Origin: Garcia nutans
Taxonomy: Eukaryota > Streptophyta > Magnoliopsida > Malpighiales > Euphorbiaceae
Length of the DNA: 64,000 nt
Direction: 5' to 3'
Assembly (NCBI GenBank): GCA_947685225.1
Contig: CANTUV010000032.1
Coordinates: forward strand, 21,459,501-21,523,500
Each line of letters begins with the position of its first letter. The first letter of the stretch is position 1. The position numbers and the translations under genes were made by a program. Under the pieces are notes generated by a model. That model was not told where the DNA came from, made no database searches, and saw only the letters and a program-made list of their open reading frames with translations. Of this stretch, positions 33,610 to 46,537 are shown one piece after another.

Positions 33610-34935
33610 TGGAGTACTGTAGTTCAAGAGCTTATGACAACCCGACCTATGCTAATGACTTAGAATCAAGTCAGAACTCAGTTAACTTCACACCAAAAGC
33701 AGTGGATCCTGATAAAGTTTAGAAACTAGTGAATGATGCCCTCAACTCCAAGATGGAAGAATTGTAGGGGGGCCTGGCTGATACCGTGAGAAGTCAACTA
33801 CTTTCAATATTGGAAGATAACAATGCTTAGGCATCTTCTAATAATAAGAAGTAAAGGGATAAGGGAAAAACTAAGATAGCTAAAGTGGCCTCTGATAAAG
33901 ACAAGGTAGTGATGAATGATCATAACTGGGAAGCATATTTCCAAGATCCTTAAGAAAAGAAGAAAGAAAAAAATCTTGTGAAGAAAATTAAAATTGCTGA
34001 TGTGGAGAAGATGATTGCTAATTTGAAGAAGAAGTTTGAAAATAAGCTAAATGCTAAGGAGCTGTCAGAAGTGGACAAGCTGATTGAAAAAGATGAAGAA
34101 GTTCCTTACAAGTTCAAGATGCCTTCCTTTACTAAGTTCGATGGAGCAGGAAATCCCCATCTATATGTGAAGTAGTACATCACTACTATGCAGTATGCTC
34201 GAACTACTAAGGCCCAAACTTTAAGGTACTTCAAGCTTTCATTAGAGCCTATTGTGCAAAATTAATTCAATACCTTAGAGAAAGGCACTTAAAAGAATTG
34301 GGATTCACTGTACAAAGCCTTCATCTAGTTGTATGGGTATAATGCAAAATTGGAAGTTACTCTGATTGAGGTATAATCAATCAGAAAAAATAAAATGAGA
34401 ACTTCATTGATTATATGAAGAGATGGAGGAATAAGGCTGCACTCTTTAAAAAGAGGCTGAATGAATTTGACCAGATTAGGATGATAGTGAGAGGTGCCTT
34501 GCCTAATCTTCAATAACTAATGTCTCATACTTTTATTAGGGATTTCAAAGATCTCCTTCAAGCTAGCTTACAAATAAAAGAATGGGAAAGAGAGAAGAGT
34601 CATTTTTTTACAAGAAGGAATGAAAAAGGAAATTATTAGTCTAGTAGTCAAAGTGCACAGAAGGCCGTAGATATCAATGCAACTGGTCAAGGAAATAGGA
34701 GACAGCTTTAGAGTTAGGAAAATTATTGTCCTGGGTTTTCAACAAGCTACATAAGAAAAGGTTGCTATAGTCATTGAGTCCTTAATCTTTGCCAAATCCT
34801 TTACCACCCAAATTTGATGCCAAAGCTTTCTGTCAATTCCATCAAATGAAAGGGCATGTGACAGATAAATATTTGTGATTAAGGCATGAGATCCAGAATC
34901 TGATTGATAGTGGGAAGTTGCCTAAACCTAAAAAG
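33610..34935 (+). pseudogene. Tat element C gag
   Basis: Aligns with element B gag. The best open part (33978-34175) reads IADVEKMIANLKKKFENKL and VPYKFKMPSFTKFDGAGNPH. Stops interrupt QYITTMQYARTTKAQTL, WFNTLE and YKAFI-like blocks. Near 34820 is FCQFHQMKGHVTDKY and EIQNLIDSGKL, the degenerate zinc-binding tail of Tat-lineage gag. At least eight in-frame stops, mostly TAG or TAA at expected Gln or Trp positions. Confidence 0.85.
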
Positions 34936-36660
34936 CTTATTACGAAGGACAATTCTTTGCCTGGGTTTAACAGAGTACCACCACCAACAACCTTCATGGT
35001 AGGAGGGGGATTGAATAAGAAATTTGTCTTGTCATCTTTTTAAGATATAAATGGAGAGGCCACTAAAGAAGAAGAGGTGCTTAGAAAGATTGAAAAAACT
35101 ATGGTTAAGGAGGAGGTAGCCATTTGCTTTGTGAATGAGTTTTGGGATTCACCTAACAGTGATGATGAGTCAGAACCTAAGAAGGAAGAATGGACATGGT
35201 CTGAGCCTGAAGAAGATGAGGTACTGAATACTCACTCTATTATGCCTTATGGAAGGCCTCCACTAAAGGAAGTAGAAGAGGATAAGGGGAAATATGCTGA
35301 AATAGGAGGGAAAGAAGAGGAAAATGATATTGTTATTAAGCAATTGAAAAGAACTCAAGCTAGTATTAGTACCTAGGATTTACTAGCTACATCCAAGAAG
35401 CATCAGGAGACTATGGCCAAAGCTATGACGAGCATGCAAATTTCTACTTTTGCAACACCATACAAGTTGATCAATCATGTGGGAGTAAAGCTGAGGAAGT
35501 GAAGAAAGGTAATCACATCCAAAAGTGAAATAAAGTTGATGTTGGGATGGTTTCATTCTCAGATGCCGACTTACTAAAAGAGGGAAGAGATTACTTCTGC
35601 CTGATTTTCATTAAGGTGGGGGAAAAGAACCCCTTGTGTCATGGTCGATAATGGATCTCCTATAAATGTGTGCCCACTCAAGATCTTACCAAATCTAGTT
35701 ATGTCTACATGATATTTGAGCCTAACTGAGGTGACAATTAGGGCTTATGACAATATTAAAAGGCATATTGAGGGAAACTTTAAAGCTATTGTGAAGGTTG
35801 GCCCTATTGAATTCATGGTGGAGTTTGTAGTCTTGGATATACCTATCACTTTACATTGCTATTTGGTCAACCTTGGTTTCATCCTCTTGGTTGAGTTTCT
35901 TCAACCCTTCATCAAAAGATCAAGTTTCCAAATGGAGATGAGACAGTGGTTATCAAGATTGAAGACAATGAAGTAGTGAATGCTCTAATGATTGAGAGGC
36001 CTCTCAATGGATTTCAAGTGGTTGTTATTTTTGATAATGAGATGGTGGAATCCAAAGTCTTGACCATGATGAAGAAAATGAATTATCTACAAGGTATTGT
36101 CCTTGGGAAAGGGAAGGCAGGTGTGACAAAGCTTTTAGATTTCAAGACTCAGGTTTCAAAAAAAAAGTTAGGATACATGGAAGCTAATGGAGGTGTTCTA
36201 CTGAAAAAGAATGAGAATATGAATTTCATCCACTTAAAGAGACATTTGTCAAAGCTCCAGATATAGGACCACTCCAAGGAAAACTAGGGCTAATCATGTT
36301 CATGGGGAAGCTGATTCAAGGTTTTGAGATATTTGTTGACATTGGTCAACTTGTGAAACATATGGAGAAGAAGCTTATTTTGCCAACTAATAAGGAGTCT
36401 AACCTATAAGAGAAGAAAGAAGTTGTCGTGAAGGTCCAAAAGACTCCAAAGGAGATTTACTCTCATTGAAGAATAGTTTGAAAGCCTTGTAATTCATAAT
36501 TATGAGAACACTGACTCTGATTTTGATTTTGATTTGTCTACTTTGTATGATGTTTTCTTTTTCAAAATGAATGCAATAAAGTCTAATTTTGCTTACTTGT
36601 ATGATATTTTTCTTAATAGTTACATACATTTGTATAGTGATTACAATAATATTTTTAATA
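34936..36660 (+). pseudogene. Tat element C linker and protease
   Basis: Acidic linker (35077-35376: DSPNSDDESEPKKEEW). The protease near 35640 keeps MVDNGSPINVCPLKIL, then TEVTIRAYDNIKRHIEGNF and FVVLDIPI. Frameshifts near 35860 and 35950 separate it from IERPLNGFQVV and MMKKMNYLQGIVLGKGKAG. B has the same order in one open frame (55656-54424), which makes the assignment firm. Confidence 0.85.
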
Positions 36661-36689
36661 TTAACTCTGTTGATACATAATCATTATAT

Positions 36690-37667
36690 TTGGGAACAAC
36701 CGATAAACCTAAAAACATTTGCATAGCATCTTACTTTACTCTTAAAGAGAGAGAGAGATTTGAAAAATATTTAAAAAAATATAAAGAATTCTTTGCTTGG
36801 TCTTATGAGGATATGCCTGGAATTGATCGAGATATAGCCGAGCATATGATTCCTACCTACACTCACATGAGGCCTGTCAAACAAAAGCTTGGACAGTTAA
36901 GGCCGGAATGGGCAGAGTTGATAAAAAAAGAAGTCACTATACAGATACAAGTAAAATTTCTTGAAGTAATAGATTATCTTGACTGGTTATCTAACATAGT
37001 TCTCATGCCGAAAAGAGATGGGAGAATTAGGGTTTATGTGGATTATAGAGATCTGAATAAGGCTTCCCCCAATGATGACTTTCACTTACCACATATAGAT
37101 GCCCTTATCGATAATGTAGCCTCTAGCGTGCTACACTCATTCGTAAATGGATTTTTTGAAAACAATCAAGTGTTAATGGCCCATGAGGATAAAGCTAAAA
37201 CTACCTTCATTACTACATGGAGTTTATTTTATTATAGGATGATGCCATTTGGATTGAAGAATATTGGAGCAACCTATCAAAGGATGGCCACTACCTTGTT
37301 TCATGATATGATGCATAAGGAAGTTGAGGTTTATGTTGATGATATGATGGCAAAGTCAGATACAAGAGAACAACATTTCCAAAACTTGGAAATCTTCTTC
37401 GAAAGAGCAGCCGAGTATAATCTAAGGTTAAACACAAAGAAGTGTGTGTTTGGGGGGTTTATTGGCCCAAATGGGATTGAGATTGACCCTAACAATATGC
37501 CAGCCCCTAAGACAGAGAAGGAATTTTGGGGATTTATTGGAAGGTTACAGTATATCAGTAGGTTCATTGCAAAACTCACTACAATTTATGAACCTATCTT
37601 CAAATTGCTCAGAAAGAACCCACCTTTCTATAAAATGAGGAGTGTCAGAAAGCCTTCGAGTGCATAA
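36690..37667 (+). pseudogene. Tat element C reverse transcriptase
   Basis: 325 open codons covering most of RT: FFAWSYEDMPGIDRDIAEH, RPEWAELIKKEV, RVYVDYRDLNKASPNDDF, MPFGLKNIGATYQRM and the catalytic VEVYVDDMMAKSD at about 37335. A 15-20 residue stretch seen in B (SGKLLEHI) is missing after KKCVFGG. The frame ends in the RT-RNase H connection. Conserved residues are largely kept despite decay elsewhere. Confidence 0.88.
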
Positions 37668-38470
37668 AAGAATATTTATTGAATCTACTTGTTTTGAAAC
37701 CACCTAAACTTAGTAGACCACTGATCCTATACTTAGCAGTAGAAGAAGAATCAATATGGGCAATGTTGGCCTAGGCAAATGAATCAGGAGTTGAGTATGT
37801 AATTTACTATTTGAGTAGAAAGCTTCTGCCTTATGAAGTTAAGTATAGTTTTATTAAAAAGACTTGTATAGCTATGGTTTAATCAACAAAGATGTTGCGA
37901 CATTGCTTTTAGTCTTATAGTATGCAAGCAATTTCTAGGATGGATCCAGAGAAGTATTTGAGGGAGACGCCCTTGCTGATTGGGAAGTATGGCTGATGGT
38001 TGACAATCCTAGAAGAACTTGAGATCGAGTATATAACTAGAATCATTAAAGGTAAAGAAGTAGCAGAATTTCTGGCCCAACAACCACTACTCGACAATGA
38101 GGAAGTAACCTTAGAATTTCTAGATTAACACTTGGAGGCCATAGAAGTACAAGGATAGAAGATGTATTTTGATGGAGTAGTGAAGAGTAAAGGAGCTGGT
38201 TTAGGAGACATATTAGAATTGCCAAAAGGGAAACTTAATCCTTTAGCCAAGAAATTGAGATTCAGGGCAACCAACAATATGGTAGAGTATAAAGCATGTA
38301 TCTTTGGTTTGGAAATCTTGATGATAATGAAGGTTGATAAAGTGCAAGTTTTTGGTGATTCATTACTAGTGGTATCCCAAAGAGTGCAGATTTGTACACC
38401 TATCAAGGGAGGAAAACTAGGTGGATGATTCCCTAGCCATACTGGCTTTGGTATGGTAGGATTATACCAA
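37668..38470 (+). pseudogene. Tat element C RNase H region
   Basis: Pieces of the connection domain (VEEESIWAMLA, YYLSRKLLPYEVK) are followed by the second RNase H typical of the Tat lineage: MYFDGVVKSKGAGLG, RATNNMVEYKACIFGLE and VFGDSLLVVSQ (about 38162-38380). The GDS acidic residue is retained here, unlike in element B. Several stops and frameshifts. Confidence 0.83.
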
Positions 38471-38529
38471 ATTATTCCTTAAACCTCAGGTTTTAACTAG
38501 TTCCAATTTATCAACTCCTTGAGTATAAA

Positions 38530-39810
38530 ATGGTCATGGAAAATGAGACAGATCATAATGCATGGTATGATACTATATGGCGGTTCTTGAAAAATAGAGA
38601 ATACCCATTAGGGGCAATAAGGGAGGAGAGAAGAGCTATAAGGGAAAGGTCTTTGCGGTATATCACCTTCCAAGGAGAGTTGTATCGAAGGAGGCCTGAT
38701 GGGGTGCATTCAAGATGTCTAAGGAAGTCTAAAGTTGGGCAGATAATGTCAAAAACACATGCGAGAAGCTATGGACCACATATGAATAGTTTATCCCTGG
38801 TAAAAAAGATAATCCGATAAGGTTACTATTAGTTGCCTACGAAAAAAGATTGTATTGATTTTGTGAGGAGGTGCCAGTAGTGCGAGATGTATGGAAACCT
38901 GAATCACCTACCTCCCAAAGAATTACATTCTATGTCTTCACCCTAGCCTTTTACAACATGGAGGATTGACATTATTAGGAAGATACATTCGAGGGCTTCA
39001 AATGGTCACTGATACATTGTAGTAGCAGTGGATTACTTTCCAAAATGGGTTGAAGTTGAATCTTTCAATAAGCTGAGGGTAAAGCAAATGATTTAATTTA
39101 TTGAGAAGAGTCTCATCTGCAGTTATGGGGTCCTACACAATGTGATCTCAGACAATGGAGTTTAATTTTAAGGAGCAGTTAAGGACTTATTTTCTATGTA
39201 CCAGATCCATCATCATTGATCTTCCCCTTATAGACCGAAGGCTAATGGTGCAGTGGAAGCAAAAAATAAAATAATTAAGCATATTTTATCCAAGATGGAC
39301 AAGACATACATGGATTGATCAGAAATGCTTCTTTTTACTTTATAGGGGTATAGAACAAGTGTGTGAATTTCGACCAAAATGATGCCAATTTTTTTGGTAT
39401 ATGGAATGGAAGTAGTGTTATTAATCGAGATTGAGATCAAGTCATTGAGAGTGGTTTTGGAAGCAGAGTTGCCTGAGATAGAATAGGTAGTGAGTAGATA
39501 TATGCAGCTAGCCTTATTGGAAGAAAGAAGGTTAAAGGTGATGTATCATCACTATCTGTATCAAAAGAAAGATAGCACGGGCCTACAATAGTAGGGTTAG
39601 AATCAGTAAATTAAAAGTCGAGGACTTAATGTTAAAGTAGTGTAAGTCTAATGTTCCTGATTCGAGGGGAAAGTTTAGACCAAATTGGGAAAAGACCGTA
39701 TGTTGTGAAACAAATCATGAAGAAGTGTGCGGTCAAGTTGTTGGACATGGATGGGAACAAGTTTAGTGAACTGGTGAATGTTGATAGGCTGGAGTAGTTT
39801 TATGTTTAAA
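38530..39810 (+). pseudogene. Tat element C integrase
   Basis: Begins with DHNAWYDTIWRFL, GELYRRRPDGVHSRCL and the HARSYGPHMNS zinc region. The catalytic core follows with VVAVDYFPKWVEVE, NVISDNGV and SSPYRPKANGAVEAKN, then YGMEVVLLIEIEI, LEERRLKVMYHHYLYQKK and a degenerate C-terminus to LDMDGNKF-like reading at about 39745. Many stops, mainly TAG/TAA/TGA in place of Trp, Gln or Arg when compared with B. Confidence 0.85.
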
Positions 39811-40177
39811 AAAAGAGCTCACTAGGGCTACCTAGAAAAAAGTTAGAGCAATTTGCTAATTCCAAAAATTCAAAAGGTAGGCTAGGCAATAATTAGGCCT
39901 AAAATGAGAGCAATTTGTCAATTAGAAATCCAAAAGGGCTAATTGGCGACATGAGTGATCTTGTGTATGCTGGCTTTATATTTTTTGATTTTTTCAAGTT
40001 TAATGAAACATAGTTAATAATAAAATTGCTTTATGTGCACTATTTTGAATATTTGACCAACAGGGTAAAATAAATTGCAAAATAGTAAAAAGTGATGATA
40101 AATTAGAAAATAAAGGAAAATATCTATTATTATTCATCCTAACATCATTTTATCTAAAGAACTGACAAATGCAGAAT
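39811..40177. other. Spacer between integrase and antisense DUF7745 gene (C)
   Basis: Non-coding. Contains copies of a GGGCTAATTGGC / AAATCCAAAAGGGC repeat also present in B at about 51000-51150 (reverse complement), and the block GATCTTGTGTATGCTGGCTT shared with B. Confidence 0.6.
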
Positions 40178-41507
40178 TCATGGAAGATGGTAAGTGTAAT
40201 ATATAGGCTAACTTTGCCTCAGTTGATCCAAGAAGGCTTCAGTCAAGTGAAGCAAGTCAAAGTCATGAGTGAAATTAGAACTGGCTCCACACTGGTGGTC
40301 AAGTCGATGAGGATCATAGTAAGTACCTCGGTGGAGAGCAATAAGAGAAACATACATCAAATACATTCGAATAGTGACATGGGTAATTGTTCACTAAGGT
40401 ACAAACCAATGGATGTTGATTACAGCTCGTGAACAGATCCTGTTAACCCATTCGATATATAAAGAAGCTGGATGAAGCAATTTCTTTAAAGAGTAATGTC
40501 GGGGTAAATATCTGGTGTATTCTACATATGGGGTATCAAGTAGGCAAAAGCGATCCTATAGCCAGATCTATAAAAAGTATAATTTGTATTTAAAAAAATA
40601 GAAGCTCGCTATGTTGAAAACCCGTGACAGAGTCCTAGGTAAAAATTAGGACAATCCGTTAGTTTCAAAAACTCACAAGGGCATTCTAGGCAAAAAATTA
40701 GGATCAAAAATAAAAAATAATAATAATTAAAAAAGAGCCTACTAGGTTGAAAATCCACAAGGGAGGCCTAAGCAAAAATTAGGGTATCTGGCTACTTCTA
40801 AAAATCCATAAGGGCGAGCTAGGCAAAAATTAGAGAAATAAAAATTATGACCTAAATTGAAAACCTGAAAGGGCGGCTAAGGTAATTTGTTGAAGAAGTA
40901 AAGGACTTCCAACCAATCTTCTTGAAGAACCAGTCTTGAATTGATCCATTCCAATCAAGGTTTCAACTAAGATCACAGGTATTGGTGAAAATCCTCCCTT
41001 CATTTGGCCCATAATATCCAATACTGGTGAATCAATGTCACCATCACAAGCAACAAGTAGAAATTGATGAATCTAGTACAAAGAGAACATGTGTCCCTAT
41101 GCTTTGGTGAGAGTCAAATGGAATGCACAAAAATCAATCAAAGGGCCAAGCAAGATTTTCTTACCTCTGGTCAATTGAAGAACTTCAGGTTTTGAAAGGT
41201 GAAACAATATCTGCATTTTTTAATGAGTTTTTGAGGTCAATATTGGCAATTCCATTAGATGATTCCTTGGATATCCAAGGATGGCTTCAAATTCTTCGAT
41301 CATGAGACACACTTCAAAGTTGTTTATCTTAAAGGTCCTAGATTCTACATCCTAAAAGGAAGCCATGGCATGTAAAAAGGATTGGTTCAACTTGATATTT
41401 TGAAAGCATTTTAAAGCATTAATTTTAGACTAATATATTCGTTCCCAATGTGTAGCTTTAACTGTCTTGAATATATCTTTGATTTTCTTTAAATTTGGTT
41501 AAATCAT
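40178..41507 (-). pseudogene. Antisense DUF7745-family gene of element C
   Basis: On the strand opposite to gag-pol. Exon 1 runs from an ATG at 41507 to about 40890: THWERIY, NALKCFQNIKLNQSFLHAMASF, NNFEVCLMIEEFEAILGYP, KPEVLQLTRGKKILLGPLID, DGDIDSPVLDIMGQMKGGF and PIPVILVETLIGMDQF. Exon 2 runs 40567-40178, acceptor TTTTTATAG, down to a TGA at 40180-40178. Each block has its counterpart in the B copy, in order, with the intron in the same place. In-frame stops and a lost donor (CAACAAA where B has CAGGTAA) show it is dead. Function of the family is unknown. Confidence 0.8.
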
Positions 41508-41936
41508 GGTTGAAATTGTGAAAATAGAAATTGCTTAAGAAGAATGCACAAGACTTATCTGTATGGTTGTGACTAAATTCATGAGAAGTAAAACCATGGA
41601 GATTGGAATAAGAAAATTAGTTTGCTTGTCTAAATCAAAAGTTACTTTTGATTTATATAGTGATGGGTTGGATGTCGAGTTGAACAAGGAAGATAAGGTT
41701 CATGTCGAATTAGGGTTGGCTTCCGAATTCACTATGGTTTTGTAAATCATGAAAACTGTATCCATATAAAATTCAATTTTAATGGATTCAACATGATACT
41801 GCAATTTGTATATATATATGTATATAAAAGAGGTCAAAAAGTGATTCATTTAAAAAAAAGTTGATGAAAAGTCAAAATCAGGAAAAGATGAATATTATTA
41901 TATAATTATGTGTACATTGCATATAATACAATCCAA

Positions 41937-43469
41937 TCACTGAGAATAGAGAGGCGATCTATAGTCAAATAAAGCCCTAAGAAAATCATCGCCTATTGGA
42001 GTAGGAGACACATCATTCTCCCAAAATTCCCTCAAGGAAGAAGAGCCCAGATCTCTATTCTCCTGAAAGTTAGCCCTAAAGTAGTCGTCGCCTAAGAGAG
42101 GAGGAGGCATGTCATGGTCATCAGTTTAGGGCCCTCTTAATGATGATGCACTAGGATCCCTATAGCCCTAAAATTGGAAGTCCCAAAAGTTCTGTTCCAG
42201 ACAAGCAGCATGGCAATGGCTGGCAGCCAATTCTTCCTGCAGCTTCATGTTCTGTTCTTTAAGAATTCGCTATGAACCAGACAAGAAAAAGGTAAGTTCG
42301 TGCATTTTTCATGCATACAAATAACATACATCAATATGAAATAGGGTTACAAACAAGGTAATTTATATTGGAGCCCTGAGGTCCAAGAGACAGATCAACA
42401 TAGGGTGATACATGCGGAACATGTGGTTGAGGTGGAGCTGTATGAGATTGACCGGCTTCATCATGACTCAGACCGCCTGACTGTTCGACCACCTACAAAG
42501 ATTCACAAAAGTTAGACAACTGCAATGAAAAGTAGTCCTGGATAAACAAATGAACATGTCTGATCAACCTAAAAGGAGATAGCCATGGCGTCATCATGAG
42601 AATGGAAAACACAATCCCCAGTACCATCCTCCTCATCATCCTCTTCTTCATCATTATCTTCATTCTCCTCATCATCCTCCTCATTATCACTGTCCTCTTC
42701 TTCTTCATCATCTTCTCCATATTCCTTTGCTTGCTCTTCAATGCCCTCAATTACTATAGGTGAAACTTAGAAGCATAGAAGTTGATCCTACATAAACTGC
42801 ACATATGACACATCTAGTGGAAGCAATAAAGCATCAATGATGAATCCATTCCGAGCATGTCTCCAAGAACTCTCCAGCATGGACATGTTGTTTAATGTAA
42901 ATGATGGAATATTTGCTGGCACCCTCCTCTGATTAGGACAAGGAACCAGTTATGCACTCTCTCATCGAGGAACCAGCCGCTGGAAACTAGCCTGGTAATG
43001 ATCCGACAAGAATTTTGTAAGGGTTATGCATTATTTATGGCAGGAGTCCAGTTAGTCCTCTCATTTACCTTCCACCAAGCAATGTCGACCTGCAAAACAA
43101 CAAAAGGAGGTAAGTTGTTTCTCATAATTTTTAACAGTAATATTAATTTCATCTTTTTACCTTATCCCAAGTCAAGCAACTAAGCAGATAATGGTGGGTA
43201 TGCACATGATGGCTACCCGGTACCTCTCTGCTACCCAACAGCTAGAGACTCGCCCTTGGGTAACTAACATCCCATCCAGTAATTCTAGGAACCCTTACGA
43301 GGTTGTATTCGTATGCCCACACCTGTAAAAATAAACAATAAAGTTTAGGCTTGCACACCCACATCACTAGAATTAGCAGTTGTCAAAATTCATACATCGG
43401 CAATAACCGTGAAACCAGTAAAAGATCTCTTATTCTTACAAATTTTATCAAAGTTGTGATAAAGGCAGG
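41937..43469 (-). pseudogene. Antisense PMD-family gene of element C, 3' part
   Basis: From the element B insertion site downward: end of exon 2 (ACLYHNFDKICKNKRSF), donor GTATG at 43395; exon 3 43322-43162 (VWAYEYNLVRVPRITGWD); exon 4 from 43089 (VDIAWWKVNERTNWTPA, SSGWFLDERVHNWF); a strongly acidic stretch at about 42730-42600 much longer than in B; then the coiled-coil piece NMKLQEELAASHCHAA (about 42260) and the tail GDDFLRALFDYRS with a TGA at 41939-41937. Splice-site positions match the B copy. The PMD family is related to plant MULE-type and gypsy-carried proteins. Broken by stops and two insertions. Confidence 0.8.
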
Positions 43470-45721
43470 TGTGAGCGGGGATTTTTGCCCCCACTCCCAG
43501 TGGAATGGTTCTTGCAACTTTGGCACTATTTAGGCTCGGGGCCTTAGAGAACACGGACCTAAGTCCAGAGAAAATGGAGTCACCACCCGGACGGGCCAGG
43601 AAAAAGAAAGGGGTGGATGACTCGATTCCTAAGGAATCCCCAACCCCCTAATGGGTTCGAAAAGTTGGGTACGTGTGGGGAAGGTGAGAAATGGACCAGC
43701 ACCCCCACAACGCCCGGTTCATTGGAACCGGCCTCCTTTACAGGTCTTAATATTATAAAATTCTTAAATATAACAACATTATCCATATTACACACAATAA
43801 AAAGAAAGCATCATTATATTAAAATCAAAGCAATGTCCAAGCAAAACAAAATAAATAAATGGACACCCATCCAAAGATGGAAACTTGTCCTTACATCCCA
43901 TGCCTAAATAGGACACCCACTGAAAGGTAGAAACATGCCTTTTACATTGGTTCTAAAATAGAAAAGCAATTTAAATTACATGATATTTAACTAATGAGGT
44001 ACCCACCAAGTGGAAACATACCTCTTACAACATTTGAAAATCTAAATAAATTGACAAAAGTAAATAACCATTCATCATAAATAAATCATTCATCAAAGGT
44101 ATTAAACATCAATAGAAAGTAAACATCCGTCCATGACAAATTAAATAAACCAAGCATTGAACTTAAATAAATTAAAGCATATAAAATAAATGAAAGCATA
44201 ATCAAATATAGAATTGAATAAGGCAAATAAAAATCTAAATTATAGCTATTGTTTCCATTTTGAGTCCTTTATTTCATGTGTTTAGGATTTTGGAATTTGT
44301 GAAATTAGGCTACTGTGAGTTTTTAAAGGAGTTAAAATAGATTAAGGTTTTATGTTTTAAAAGGTTGATGAAGTTCTTTGATTAACCAAATTAGTGTTTG
44401 AATGGTGAAATCATGAAACTAGGGTTTGGACACTTTAAAATACTTAGATTTATGGTTTACGGTTATTCATTGAATTATGTTTTAAGCTTACTGTGTAAAA
44501 ATGAACATTTGGGGTTTATATGGTTTTTAAAGTTCTAAAGGATTAGGGTTTAGAAAAAATTAGGATTTAAAGTTTTAAAGGAGTTTAAGGTTTATTGTTT
44601 AGTTTTAAAGTTGAATTAGGGTTTCGGTGAATGCATGAGGCTTTTAGGGTTTGAAAATCAATTTGATAATTTTATGAAGTTATATGAAAATAAAAAAATG
44701 ATTTAAAGTTTACATAAGTAGAAAAGATATTTGTTAAGGTTTTTAGAAAGAAACAGAATTTAAATTATGGTTTTGAAAAGAAACATGTTAAATTAGGGTT
44801 TTAAGATTTTGATGAAGCAAAAATAACAATTGTAAGTTTTTTGGAAAACATAACAACGAAATAAGATTTTTAAACTTTAGAAAAACTAAATTAAAGTTCT
44901 AGGGTTTTTGAATTAAAAGACACAATTGGATAGTTTATGCTACTGTGAAAAAATATAAAGAAATTAAGAATTCAAACCTTCTTTCGTAGGTTACACCAAA
45001 ATTGCTTCTTGGATGAACCAAATCAAAGACAAGCTTTTTGCCTTTGAATTGCTTGAATTGTTTTTCTGCTCTTTCAAAAAATCAACTTGATTCAAGGTTT
45101 TCCTTCACAGTTTCGGTCTCCACTTTTGTTCAAGCTTCTGTCCTATTTCTTCCCTTCTTTTTCTTTGATTTTTCTGTGTTGTTTAATCCTTATTTGTAGA
45201 AGTGTTTATGGTTCATTCCTAAACATTCACGGAACATAATATTCATTAAGAAAAGGAAACCGAAACCTAATTGCATTAGGTTTCGAAAAATTTGCGTCGA
45301 AAAAATTTCGCTGGCGAAAAAAAACTGCTGTGAAAAAATTACGTTGGGGAAAAAAAATTGCCGCAGTCGGCTGAGGCGGGGGCGAGGACCGGCCTGCAGG
45401 GCATTTATCCCTTAGGAAATTCCTACGAGCAAAATGGCCTAGCCATTTCGCCCGCAGGATTTTCCTACGAGCGGCCATTTCGGACCATTTTCGGCGACGA
45501 TTTTTTCGTCTCTGATTTTTTCATCGCCGATTTTTATTTTTATTTTTTGATTTTTATTTGTTTATTTTTATTTTTTATTAATAAAAATTAGATACTAAAG
45601 AAAAAATTATTTAATTAAAATAACAAAATTATTTTGGACCAATTAAAATATTTTGAACAACACAAAAATTATTTTGGACAAATATATTGGATCGGACTTG
45701 GTCAAAAATTAAGGGTCTACA
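43470..45721 (-). repeat. 3' LTR of Tat element B
   Basis: Plus-strand ends TGTGAGCGGGG and GGTCTACA. The middle is AT-rich with many AGGGTTT-type runs (44280-44960). A GC-rich stem-forming block lies at 45300-45500. Short frames here, including 45358-45591, are not genes. Confidence 0.93.
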
Positions 45722-45736
45722 GTTTGCCCCCTGCTT
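45722..45736 (-). promoter_or_regulatory. Polypurine tract of Tat element B
   Basis: Minus strand AAGCAGGGGGCAAAC directly before the LTR start TGTAGACCC. Confidence 0.85.
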
Positions 45737-45804
45737 GAATGATCGGAAACTTTAGTGAAAGAAAGTGAAAAGCAATAAGACTTAATTTTTGAGATGGTGG
45801 AGGT

Positions 45805-46388
45805 TTTGGGTTCTGGACCCGGTTCGAGTTCTGGACTCAAGGATAATTCTAGGTTCTGAACCTAATCTAAGTTCTGGACTTAGAAATAAATTCTAGGTTC
45901 TGGACCTAAGGGTAATTTGGGTTCTGGACCAGAGCTAAGTTCTGGACTTAGAAGAGATTCTTGGTTCTGGACCTAAGGAAAATTTGGGTTCTGGACCTGA
46001 GCTAAGTTCTTGGACTTAGAAATAAATTCTAGATTCTGGACCTAAGAAAAATTTGGGTTCTGGACCCAAGCTAAGTTCTTGGACTTAGAAATAAATTCTA
46101 GGTTCTGGACCTAAGGAAAATTTGGGTTCTGAACCCAAGCTAAGTTCTTGGACTTAGAAATAAATTCTAGGTTCTGGACCTAAGAAAAATTTGGGTTCTG
46201 GACCCGAGCTAAGTTCTTGACTTAGAAATAAATTCTAGGTTCTTGACCTAATGGTAATTTGGGTTCTGGAACCGGACTAAGTTCTGGACTAAGAAATTTA
46301 GGTTTTGGACCCGAGCTAAGTTCTGGACTTAGAAAAGATTCTAGGTTCTAGACCTAAGAAAATTTTGGGTTCTGGACCCGAGCTGATA
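45805..46388. repeat. Tandem repeat, about 69 bp unit
   Basis: Imperfect units containing GGGTTCTGGACC, GCTAAGTTCTTGGACTTAG and TAAATTCTAGGTTCTGGACC, with GAGCTAAGTTC-type starts near 45929, 45999, 46068, 46137 and 46207, so a 68-70 bp period, becoming irregular at both ends. It lies between the antisense PMD promoter and the purine tract. Variable repeats in this position are known for Ogre/Tat elements. Confidence 0.88.
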
Positions 46389-46537
46389 ATTTTTTATTAC
46401 AAAAAGTTTGGCTAATTTTTATGCATATGTCTTCTTATTGCCCCATGCGTGTAAAAATATTTATATACACGTAATTATTTGAATGATTAAAGTGAATACT
46501 TGAATTTACTGTTTATTTACTGTGTAGTCACTGTTTA

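Noticed and set aside
42493..42750. Lys/Arg/Met-rich 85 codon minus-strand frame
   Set aside because: It is the wrong frame of the acidic tract in the antisense PMD gene.
43617..43907. 96 codon plus-strand frame (shorter copy at 58241-58456)
   Set aside because: It lies inside the B LTR and is not kept in frame between the two LTRs.
45227..45591. Overlapping frames in the GC-rich island of the B LTR (also 59735-60196)
   Set aside because: Both copies lie in LTRs, differ by frameshifts, and reflect stem-forming sequence.
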